Below, in pieces: positions 57,102 through 64,000 of a stretch of DNA of 64,000 bases. The first letter of the stretch is position 1. Each line of letters starts with the position of its first letter. The stretch is from contig NC_014623.1 in NCBI RefSeq assembly GCF_000165485.1, positions 2,747,501-2,811,500 on the forward strand, read 5' to 3'. Both the position numbers and the translations under genes were made by a program. The notes under the pieces are model-generated. The model saw only the letters and a list, made by a program, of their open reading frames with translations, was not told the origin of the DNA and ran no database searches. This DNA comes from Stigmatella aurantiaca DW4/3-1. Its GTDB lineage: Bacteria > Myxococcota > Myxococcia > Myxococcales > Myxococcaceae.

Positions 57102-59921
57102 TCAAGGGGAGGGCAGGGATTCCGGAGGCGGGCGAGAAATCCAGGCCGCGATGAACAGGTCCATGTCGCCGCGCAGCACGTCTTTGACGCGGGGCGTTCC
57201 CGCGCCGGTGCGGGGATCTTCCACGCGCGCACCGCGGCCCAGGTAATACCGGCGGGCCTCGTCCGTGCTGGTCGCCTGGCCCGAGACGACGCGCGTGGCG
57301 ATGCCCTTCAACTCGTCCAGCTCGCCCGAGCCCATCAAGGTCAAGACCCGGCCGGTGGCGGAGTCCTTCACGGTGACTTCGGTCCGGACGCGCTCCAGGA
57401 AGGCGCCTTCGTGCTGCTTGACCGGGCGGCCCTCGACCGAGAGTTCCAGGTCCTCCGGTGCGTCGAGCGCCCCGCCGCGATGCACACGGACGTAGGCGCG
57501 CTGGCGCTTCTCCTCTTCGATTCGCCGGTGCAGCCCGGCTTCTCCCGCGAGGAACCCGTAAGCCCCCGGCCCCGCGATGCGCACCACCACCCGGGCGGGA
57601 CTCTCCGCCTCGGCCACGAGCATGGCCTCGTAGCCCCGCTTCTGGGCCCACCCGAGGTACATGGTGGCGAGCTCCTGGATCCAGGCGTCCTGGGCTTCCA
57701 CCGAGTCGCTGACACAGATGTCCACCAGCGCCTCGACGTCGTTGGCGGTGGCCCCCGAGGCGTGCAGGGCCTCGGACATCTGCACCTCGCGGGCCACTTC
57801 CTCCACCTGTTTCGCCGCGGAGGTCAGCTGCACCTCGTTCTTGGCCTCGCGCACCAGCCGCCGGGCGAAGGTGACCGCCTGCTCCATCCGCTCCAACTCG
57901 TTGATCTGCGCCTCGACCGTGCGGAAGGCGCGCAGGGTCGCCGCCGCGCGCGCCGGGTCATCCCAGAGGTTGGGCGCCTGGGTCTCGGACAGGAGCTGGT
58001 TGCGCCTCTCCTCGAGCAAGGGCCGCTCGGCGGACACGGACAGCGCCCGGGCCCGCCCCACCAGCCGGTCCATCTCATGGAGCAGGGACTTGCGGTCGAG
58101 CCGACGTTTGACGGACGCCGCCTTCGGGGTGGGCAGGGAGAGCTGCGCGGTGGCTTCGCGGGGCGGGGGCAGGGGCTCGGCCACGGCCATGACCTTGCCG
58201 CCGGGACGGGCCTCCACCCGCACGGGGGTGCCGGGCCGCAGGGGCCGGCGGGCGATCTCCACGGCGAGCGCGGCGGTGAGCGTCTTCTCGATCTCCCGTT
58301 GGAGGAAGCGCGCGCCGAACTGGGGCGAGTAGCCGCGCTCCACGAGCAGGTCCACCACCTCCGGGGTCACCTCCACGTCCAGGGCCCGTGCCCGGATGCC
58401 CTCGCGCTCCAGCACGCGGCCCACCTCGCGCTGAGCGATCTTGCGGATCTCCACCTTCGTCAGCGGCCGGAAGTGACAGATGGCGTCGAAGCGGTTGAGG
58501 AACTCGGGACGGAAGGCCTCGGCGATGCGGCGGTCCACCTCGGTGACGAGCTCATGCTCGCGCCGGTTGCCGGCGAAGCCCAGCGCGGGCTCCCGGTACA
58601 CCTCCGCGCCCACGTTGGACGTGGCCACGATGAGTGTGTTGTTGCAGGAGATCGTCTCTCCCGCCCCGTTGACGAACGTGCCCTCATCGAAGAGCTGGAG
58701 AAAGCGGTCGTGCACGCTGCGCGCCGCCTTCTCGAACTCATCGAGCAGCAGCACGGTGAACACCTTGCCGTCGAGCAGGGCGGTCAGCTCGCCCCGCCGG
58801 GTCTCCATGGCCGGGGCCCAGGAGGCGCCGAAGGGGACATTCTCGTCCCCATCGTTGGGGAAGTCCGCCATGTTGAGGCGCACCAGCCGGTCCGCGGAGC
58901 CGAACAGGTACTCCGCCAGGAGCTTGGCGAGCTGGGTCTTGCCCACGCCCGTGGGGCCGGCGAAGAGGAACACGCCCAGCGGGCGGCGGGGATCGTTCAG
59001 ACCCGCCTTGAGCAGCGCCACGGAGCGCAGCACGGCTCCTACCGCGTCCGTCTGTCCGAGCAGCCGCTCCCCGAAGAAGCGCTCCGTCTCATCGAGGTCC
59101 AGCGGCATCGCGTCGTCCACCACGAAGCGGGGAAGGCGCGTGGCGGAGCAGAACCGGGTGAGGACGTCTTCGGGCCCCACCCGGTCGTGGGCCGCGCTGC
59201 TCGCCTCGGCGGCGGTCTCCTTGAGCAGCTCAATGGCCTTGCGCGGCATCCGTTGGGCCAGCAGGAACTTGGCGGACAGGCGCAAGGCCAGATCGCACGC
59301 GGCCGGGTCAATGGGCAGGCGCAGCTCGCGCTCCAACTCCTCGGCGACCCGGCCGAGGATCCACCGCGAGCGCTCCAGGGGGGGCTCCAGCAGGGGAATG
59401 AGGTGGAGCCGCTCGGCGAGCGCCTCGTCCGCGCGCAGCAACTCCTGCACGCGTTTGGGCTCGGTCTCGAAGATGAAGCGCAAGCCTCCCATGCGCAAGG
59501 CACGGATGGCCACGGGCGCCAGGGGCCCGCCGAGGACCAGGGGAAGATCCCGGATGTAGACGATGGGGCAGGGGTGCCGGCTCAGGTGGTCGAGCAGCTC
59601 CTCGAAGCGCTCGGCGGCCTGACGGTCGGTGCTGCGGGCCAGGATGTTGGCGGTGGAGATCTCCACCAGGCGCGCTTGGGTGAGCTCCGCGTCCACGCGC
59701 CCCTCGGCGATGCGTCGGGCCACCTCCTGGATGAGCGCGCTCTTGCCGACCCCCGGCTCTCCGGCCAGCAAGGGGTGCTTGCCCCCGCGGGTGAGCAGCC
59801 CGAGCACCTCCGCCACCACCGCGTCCGCGCCGTGAGCGGGGGGGAGCTTTCCTTCGCGTGCGATCGCCGTGAGATCGCGATCGATGAGCCTCTCGTTGTC
59901 CTCGCTCTTCCTCGTCGCCAT
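57102..59921 (-). CDS. Double AAA+ Clp-like ATPase fused to a release-factor-2-like domain lacking GGQ and SPF
   Basis: 939 residues in one frame. AAA-1: Walker A GEPGVGKS (54-61); Walker B is degenerate (IVYIRDLP). AAA-2 (about 285-580) is ClpB/ClpA-like and complete: GPTGVGKT (322-329), VLLLDEFEKA (Asp394, Glu395), sensor-1 TSN (434-436), arginine finger in FLNR (R477), sensor-2 GAR (536-538). No Clp N-domain or long middle domain is seen. From about 601 it becomes a class-I release factor: PCRF-like LWDDPARAAATLRAF, EAQDAWIQELATMYLGWAQKRGY, GPGAYGFLAGEAGLHRR and a C-terminus EDPRTGAGTPRVKDVLRGDMD matching RF2. The GGQ and SPF motifs are absent. I know no described protein with this layout. 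Confidence 0.85.
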   Translation of the reverse strand: MATRKSEDNERLIDRDLTAIAREGKLPPAHGADAVVAEVLGLLTRGGKHPLLAGEPGVGKSALIQEVARRIAEGRVDAELTQARLVEISTANILARSTDRQAAERFEELLDHLSRHPCPIVYIRDLPLVLGGPLAPVAIRALRMGGLRFIFETEPKRVQELLRADEALAERLHLIPLLEPPLERSRWILGRVAEELERELRLPIDPAACDLALRLSAKFLLAQRMPRKAIELLKETAAEASSAAHDRVGPEDVLTRFCSATRLPRFVVDDAMPLDLDETERFFGERLLGQTDAVGAVLRSVALLKAGLNDPRRPLGVFLFAGPTGVGKTQLAKLLAEYLFGSADRLVRLNMADFPNDGDENVPFGASWAPAMETRRGELTALLDGKVFTVLLLDEFEKAARSVHDRFLQLFDEGTFVNGAGETISCNNTLIVATSNVGAEVYREPALGFAGNRREHELVTEVDRRIAEAFRPEFLNRFDAICHFRPLTKVEIRKIAQREVGRVLEREGIRARALDVEVTPEVVDLLVERGYSPQFGARFLQREIEKTLTAALAVEIARRPLRPGTPVRVEARPGGKVMAVAEPLPPPREATAQLSLPTPKAASVKRRLDRKSLLHEMDRLVGRARALSVSAERPLLEERRNQLLSETQAPNLWDDPARAAATLRAFRTVEAQINELERMEQAVTFARRLVREAKNEVQLTSAAKQVEEVAREVQMSEALHASGATANDVEALVDICVSDSVEAQDAWIQELATMYLGWAQKRGYEAMLVAEAESPARVVVRIAGPGAYGFLAGEAGLHRRIEEEKRQRAYVRVHRGGALDAPEDLELSVEGRPVKQHEGAFLERVRTEVTVKDSATGRVLTLMGSGELDELKGIATRVVSGQATSTDEARRYYLGRGARVEDPRTGAGTPRVKDVLRGDMDLFIAAWISRPPPESLPSP

Positions 59922-59979
59922 GATGAACCGCCCCTGAGAGGAGCGGCACTCTAACCTGTTTCAGCGCGCTGGCTGGGTT

Positions 59980-60276
59980 TCAAGCGACCGCGCGGCAGTA
60001 GGTGATTTCGAGGGGCGCCGCCAGGATGGTTTTCAGCTCCGAGAACGCCCGCTCCATGTGAGGCCGGGCCAGGTGCGTGTTGAGGACGGTTTCGCTCGTC
60101 CACTCCTCCATCAAGAAGAACAGGGTGGGATCTTGCTGGCTCTGCACGGGCTCGTAGCGGAGCAGGCCCTCTTCCTGGAGGGTCTTCTCCTTCAGGGAGC
60201 GCATCAGATGGCGCAGTGATTCCTCTCGCCCAGACTTCGTCTGCAGCCGGACGACGACACAAACCTTGTCAGTCAT
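59980..60276 (-). CDS. Putative quinol monooxygenase / ABM-fold protein
   Basis: 98 residues from the ATG at 60276 with a strong GGAGGGGG ribosome-binding site. MTDKVCVVVRLQTKSGREESLRHLM, HMERAFSELKTIL and LRYEPVQSQQDPTLFFLMEEW give the ABM/YgiN-like half-fold. Such dimers act on quinols or other aromatics. It lies 58 bp upstream of the Clp-release factor gene on the same strand; sharing a transcript is possible. Confidence 0.8.
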   Translation of the reverse strand: MTDKVCVVVRLQTKSGREESLRHLMRSLKEKTLQEEGLLRYEPVQSQQDPTLFFLMEEWTSETVLNTHLARPHMERAFSELKTILAAPLEITYCRAVA

Positions 60277-60448
60277 GGTTCCCCCTCCCGATGTGCCAAT
60301 GCCATCTATCGCACAGGCCAAGCGTCCGTGCCTGCGGCTGACGATTCCATCCGTCGTCAGCTGAACAATGCGATGTGACCCACGAAGTAGGGGGGTGGCG
60401 AGGTCACCCAGCAGGTATTCATTCTCCCGGAAAGAGCCAGGGAGGACC

Positions 60449-61132
60449 ATGGGTGAGAGTGCTGGAGCGTTGCATGGCTGGGAGGTGACACCCCAGGAGG
60501 CGGTGGTGCTGCAGGCCACGCTGCGTGAGCGGTTGGTGTTGAGGCCACCTCCCGGCTTGCGGGTGTCCCGGATCGCGGGGGCGGACATCTCCACCGAGAG
60601 CGGCAACGCGCTGGGCTACGGGGGCTTCGTGGTCCTCGATGCGGTCTCTCTGCGGCCCGTGGCGGAGGCAGGGGCCGCCGTCGAGTTGCGGTTCCCCTAT
60701 GTCCCAGGGCTGCTCTCGTTCCGGGAGTTGCCCGTGCTCATGGCGGCATGGGACCGGCTGGAGCAGAAGCCTGACGTGCTCATCTTCGATGGACAGGGCA
60801 TCGCGCACCCTCGCCGCTTCGGATTGGCCTGCCATGGGGGACTGCTCCTGGGGGTTCCTTCCATCGGGTGCGCAAAGTCCTTGCTGGTGGGCAAGGTGGG
60901 GCCTTTGGGCGAGGCGCGGGGAGAGACGTCGGAGATCCAGCACCGGGGCGAGGTGGTGGGCATGGCGGTCCGGACCCGCCGGGGCGTGAGCCCTGTCTAT
61001 GTCTCGCCGGGCCACTTGATGGACCTGACCACGGCGGTGGAGTGGGTGCTTCGCGTGAGCCCGCGCTACCGCGAGCCGGAAACGACCCGCCATGCCCACC
61101 GCTTCGTCAATGCGCTGCGCACCGCGGGGTGA
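60449..61132 (+). CDS. nfi: Endonuclease V
   Basis: 227 residues from the ATG at 60449 with GGAGG three bases upstream. Catalytic Asp in GADIS, Glu in YVPGLLSFRE, Asp in IFDGQGIAHPRRFGLACH, and Lys in GCAKSLLVG are all present. It cuts one base 3' to deoxyinosine in DNA; some homologues cut inosine in RNA. Divergent from the monooxygenase across 172 bp. Confidence 0.94.
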   Translation: MGESAGALHGWEVTPQEAVVLQATLRERLVLRPPPGLRVSRIAGADISTESGNALGYGGFVVLDAVSLRPVAEAGAAVELRFPYVPGLLSFRELPVLMAAWDRLEQKPDVLIFDGQGIAHPRRFGLACHGGLLLGVPSIGCAKSLLVGKVGPLGEARGETSEIQHRGEVVGMAVRTRRGVSPVYVSPGHLMDLTTAVEWVLRVSPRYREPETTRHAHRFVNALRTAG

Positions 61133-61146
61133 GGCGCCCGGCGGGT

Positions 61147-61854
61147 TCAGGAAAAGACCGAGACCTCCCCATGAATCGGGAAGCGCGCCACGTTCTTTCC
61201 CCCGCGATACGCCCGCCGCGCGGGAACCGAGACAAGCTCCCACGAGGGCAGCACCACCGCCGTCAGCGAACGGCCATACACGCACCCCGTGTCGATGCCC
61301 ACCGCATGCGGTGTGACGAGCGGTTGGTCGAAGACCGTGTGTCCGAAGATGATCCGCTCGGGCCCTGTCCAGTGATGCGTCCAGAAGCGGTGGGTGGAGG
61401 GCGCCTTGGAGGGCCAGTGGCTCTTGGACTCCGGTGGTCGGATGCACTGGGCGTGCAGCAGGTGGTACGGATCCTGGTCCTCGAGGCGCTTGCCGGGCAT
61501 CACCCCCGCGTGCACGACGGCGGCGTTGTATTCGGGCAGCCGGAGGTAGAACGGCAACCGGGCCATGTAGTCGAAGTGCTCGGGTTCCAAGGCGCGGCGT
61601 GTCTCCAGGTGATCGGGTGTCAGCCGATCGTCGGCGCGGTGGCGTTGCTGAAGGTGCTTCTCCTCGTGGTTGCCTTGAATGGCCTCGTGGCGCATGGCCA
61701 GTTCGACGCACTCGCGGGGTTTGGGGCCCCGGTCCACGAGGTCTCCCACGAAGAGAATCCGGTCTTGCGAGGTGGCGCCCACTTTCTCGAGCAGCTCGAG
61801 GGCCTCGTCGTAACAGCCGTGGAGGTCGCCAATGACGATGGTACGGCTCAACAT
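61147..61854 (-). CDS. Calcineurin-like metallophosphatase (PPP/ApaH-type)
   Basis: 235 residues from the ATG at 61854; a long upstream extension of the frame is not credible. Metal motifs are GDLHGCYDE, GDLVDRGP and GNHEEKH, then VVHAG and FGHTVFDQPLV. This is the PPP-family pattern of bacterial Ser/Thr phosphatases and diadenosine tetraphosphatases. The substrate is undetermined; it could oppose Hanks-type kinases. Converges with nfi. Confidence 0.9.
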   Translation of the reverse strand: MLSRTIVIGDLHGCYDEALELLEKVGATSQDRILFVGDLVDRGPKPRECVELAMRHEAIQGNHEEKHLQQRHRADDRLTPDHLETRRALEPEHFDYMARLPFYLRLPEYNAAVVHAGVMPGKRLEDQDPYHLLHAQCIRPPESKSHWPSKAPSTHRFWTHHWTGPERIIFGHTVFDQPLVTPHAVGIDTGCVYGRSLTAVVLPSWELVSVPARRAYRGGKNVARFPIHGEVSVFS

Positions 61855-62130
61855 GATGCGGCCAAGACGCTGGGCCCCCTGGGAGCTGACAAAGGGCGCT
61901 GCGCCCGGGGCTGGGACCAGGGGAGCAGGCAGGCGTGGGAGAAAGGGAGGCATTCGCCCCCGGCCTTTGTCAGGGAGAATTCCGAGGGGGCGTCGCATTC
62001 CTCCAGACGACGTCCTTTCGTTGTGAGGATGCCTGCGGATGCCATCGTGGTACCTTGCCACGCCGTGGATGAGGCCCCTACCGGAGCAGTGGGTAGGTTT
62101 TGACCCTCTCGGCGCAATCAGGTCCCTTCG

Positions 62131-62835
62131 GTGTACGACCAACGCACGGATGAAGAGTTGTTCGCGGAGGTGGCCCGGCGCCGCGCCGCGGGCCAGGCTT
62201 TCGGAGGCCCCCTGGGGGCACTCGTCGAGCGGTGGGGCCGTCCCGCTCGTTACGTTGTCGGTAAAATCCAGGCCAGTTATGGCCGGGGCGCTCCGGCGGA
62301 TGCGGACGAGCTCTTCCAGGACGCGGTGGGCAAGTTCATCGACCGCGGGCTGGATCAGTTCCGGGGCATCTCCGAGCAGATGCCCGGCAAGAGCGCCTCG
62401 CCCAAGACGTTCTTCCTGCGCATCGTCAAGCATGTCGCCATCGACTTCTACCGGCGTCAACGCGAGGACCTGGCCCCCGCGCCCAAGGATCCCGACGACG
62501 TTATGGAGGAGTCTCCCGCGCAGACCGTTCGCGCCGTGGAGAGTGCCCGGCGTACCGAGGAACGCGCGGAAGCCCAGCAGTTCTATTGGGCCGCGTTCGC
62601 TCGTCTCCAGAAGGAGCATCCCAAGGAGGCGGGCGCGTGGGAGCTGTACCACCACCAGGACGTGGAGGATCACGTGGAATGTGCTCGCCGCCTCGACATC
62701 ACCGTGGCCAATTCCTACAAGCGCGTCAGCCGTGCCCAGGCTTATTTGAAGTTGTACCTGCTCGAAGCACGGCAGACGGCCGAGGCCGAGGCCGCACCCA
62801 AACCCTCCATTGCCGGAAAGGTGTCCGATGAGTGA
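62131..62835 (+). CDS. RNA polymerase sigma factor (ECF-like)
   Basis: 234 residues starting at GTG. Sigma region 2 is visible: DADELFQDAVGKFIDRG, TFFLRIVKHVAIDFYRRQRED. Region 4 is a weaker helix-turn-helix (ECARRLDITVANSYKRVSRAQAYL). Longer than most ECF factors, with a Glu/Arg-rich linker. The downstream gene overlaps its end by 8 bp, as for a sigma/anti-sigma pair. Target promoters are unknown. Confidence 0.82.
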   Translation: MYDQRTDEELFAEVARRRAAGQAFGGPLGALVERWGRPARYVVGKIQASYGRGAPADADELFQDAVGKFIDRGLDQFRGISEQMPGKSASPKTFFLRIVKHVAIDFYRRQREDLAPAPKDPDDVMEESPAQTVRAVESARRTEERAEAQQFYWAAFARLQKEHPKEAGAWELYHHQDVEDHVECARRLDITVANSYKRVSRAQAYLKLYLLEARQTAEAEAAPKPSIAGKVSDE

Positions 62836-63997
62836 AGCACTCTCGCGTTATCAGGAGCGGCGCCATCAGCTTGTCGGCTCCTCTCAGTCCGTGGGCGGGA
62901 CGTTGGAGCGGGTGGGGGACGTTCTCCGCCGGAGCGTGAGGTTGGGGCTGGAGGGAGTAGAGCCCGCGCTGCGGGCGCTGAGCCGGCCACAGCTCGAGGC
63001 ATGGCTGAGCGGATTGAAGCCGGGGGAGCTGCGCTCCACCCTGCTGCGCGCCGCGGAAGAGGCCATCGAGGTGGCCTTGGGGGAGGGCGGGGAGGAGGCC
63101 GAGCTTTGGCGCACCTCCGCGATGGAAGGCTTGAATGCGCGAGATCGTGCGGCCTCCGCGGTCCGTGCGCTGAGAGAGTGGGAGGGACTTCATGGGGAAC
63201 TCCAGGGCGAGGCCGCTCAGCTCAAGGCGGGATTTCTCCAGGCCCTCGGGAACATCGACACGGCCTTGATTCCACGGGCCCGATGGTTCATTCCGCTGAA
63301 CGCGTACCGCCGGGAGGAGCGAGACCTTCTCGATCCCGGGGAGCGCGACCGCGCCTGGTGGTTCTCCGCACGGGTGCATTGCGATGATCTGGTGGTCACT
63401 TGGACGGCACCGGTGGCTTCGCTCTCTCCGCACCTGAAGAGTTGCGCGGAGTGCCGTGAAGACTTGGAGGAGGCCGCCGCCGTCGACAGCCCCCCTGCCC
63501 ACCATTTGAGCGCTGACGAGCTGTGGCGATTCGACATGGGGATGCTCTCCCCGGAGGAGCGGGCGCGGGTGGATGCCCATTCCTCGAAGTGCACGGAATG
63601 TGCTCAGGCCCTGTCGGCCCTCGAGGACGGGGATGAGGCCATCGACGAGGCACTTGGCCAGGAGGGGGGGACTGCCGCCGCGAGGACCTCCCGGGCTCCC
63701 AGTGCGCTCCGTCCTGGGGCGCGCCACCCCGAGCAGCGAGAGGTGCTCGAGGAGCGGCGTGAGTTTCGCGTCTTCCTCGTGCGAGAGCGTCAGCGGGTGA
63801 GGCTGCTGGTGTCACCGCTCGAGGGCCGCACGTTGACCGCCGCGGTGTTTCTCACCCCGGGCAAGCCGTCGCTCAAGCCCATCCCCGGGCCCGAGGGGCT
63901 CTCCTTCGAACTGGGGGATGACACGGGCGGCCGCCGCTCGGCGCACCTCTCGGTGCAGGCCGGGGCCGAGAAGCTGGAGCGCGACTTTTCGTTTTGA
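62828..63997 (+). CDS. Zinc-finger (zf-HC2-like) candidate anti-sigma factor, soluble
   Basis: 389 residues from the ATG at 62828, overlapping the sigma gene by 8 bp. Two zf-HC2-type motifs: C185 with H202-x3-C206-x2-C209, and H226 with H251-x3-C255-x2-C258. ZAS-type anti-sigma factors bind sigma through such zinc sites. The N-terminal 180 residues are helical. No transmembrane segment is visible, so it probably senses a cytoplasmic signal; the C-terminal 80 residues are beta-rich. It ends 3 bp before the window edge. Confidence 0.7.
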   Translation: MSEALSRYQERRHQLVGSSQSVGGTLERVGDVLRRSVRLGLEGVEPALRALSRPQLEAWLSGLKPGELRSTLLRAAEEAIEVALGEGGEEAELWRTSAMEGLNARDRAASAVRALREWEGLHGELQGEAAQLKAGFLQALGNIDTALIPRARWFIPLNAYRREERDLLDPGERDRAWWFSARVHCDDLVVTWTAPVASLSPHLKSCAECREDLEEAAAVDSPPAHHLSADELWRFDMGMLSPEERARVDAHSSKCTECAQALSALEDGDEAIDEALGQEGGTAAARTSRAPSALRPGARHPEQREVLEERREFRVFLVRERQRVRLLVSPLEGRTLTAAVFLTPGKPSLKPIPGPEGLSFELGDDTGGRRSAHLSVQAGAEKLERDFSF

Positions 63998-64000
63998 AGC

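Noticed and set aside
59922-59979. Frameshift joining two separate genes to make the Clp-RF2 fusion
   Set aside because: The frame is open throughout 57102-59921 with normal codon use, and no start or stop appears near the domain junction at about 58120; the fusion reads as genuine, subject to checking homologues.

Overview
The window is GC-rich, densely packed chromosomal DNA that looks like a myxobacterium of the Cystobacterineae (Myxococcus/Stigmatella/Cystobacter-like). The support is protein content: a DUF2378 protein (a Myxococcus paralogous family), a Ser/Thr kinase fused to a PilZ domain, a large Oar-like TonB-dependent receptor with its own TonB/ExbB/ExbD set, MJ0042-zinc-finger/TPR and DUF4388 proteins, and many lipoproteins. 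Genus is not resolvable by eye. No tRNA, rRNA, CRISPR array, insertion sequence or prophage was seen; this reads as core genome, not an island.

Layout. 1-7.7 kb: end of a long coiled-coil/DUF4388/J-like protein, a pyrophosphatase-like protein, peptide deformylase, endonuclease III, threonine aldolase, an M23 peptidase and HU. 8-20 kb: beta-helix lipoprotein, alpha/beta hydrolase, phosphatidylserine synthase, CinA, a polytopic membrane protein, DUF1285, RecA, a PlsC acyltransferase, NDH-2 and a ComM-like ATPase. 20-28 kb: DUF2378 protein, then the tonB-exbB-exbD-exbD operon facing an Oar-like receptor and its lipoprotein, with a sigma-70-type promoter visible on each side of the shared 245-bp gap. 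28-34 kb: radical SAM protein plus helical partner, PD-(D/E)XK-like protein, DUF4920, DUF2752, PlsY and an RlmL-type methyltransferase. 34-43 kb: FtsK, then zinc-ribbon/TPR proteins leading into gatCAB. 43-51.6 kb: oxygenase, kinase-PilZ protein, Cys-rich lipoprotein, rplU-rpmA-obg-trmH-lolA and a degenerate retropepsin-like lipoprotein. 51.6-60 kb (minus strand): a Clp-type AAA+/release-factor fusion, RNase J, YajQ, a CBM9-like secreted protein, RimO and an EEP-family hydrolase. 60-64 kb: endonuclease V, a metallophosphatase, and a sigma factor with an overlapping zinc-finger anti-sigma candidate.

The strongest candidate for something new is at 57102-59921: a double AAA+ Clp-like unfoldase fused in one reading frame to an entire class-I release-factor-2-like module that has lost both the GGQ and the SPF motifs. 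It lies just upstream of RNase J, YajQ and RimO on the same strand, which suggests a role at the ribosome, in translation quality control or mRNA/nascent-chain handling. Secondary points are an Obg GTPase with a histone-H1-like tail, an FtsK with a large insert inside its motor, two proteins with J-like domains lacking HPD, a PD-(D/E)XK nuclease-like orphan, and a lipoprotein that looks like a duplicated, catalytically dead retropepsin.

Limits: domain names come from motif recognition by eye, not from searches. Starts were chosen from Shine-Dalgarno-like sequences and family knowledge, and several remain uncertain as noted. Promoters and terminators are pattern matches only.
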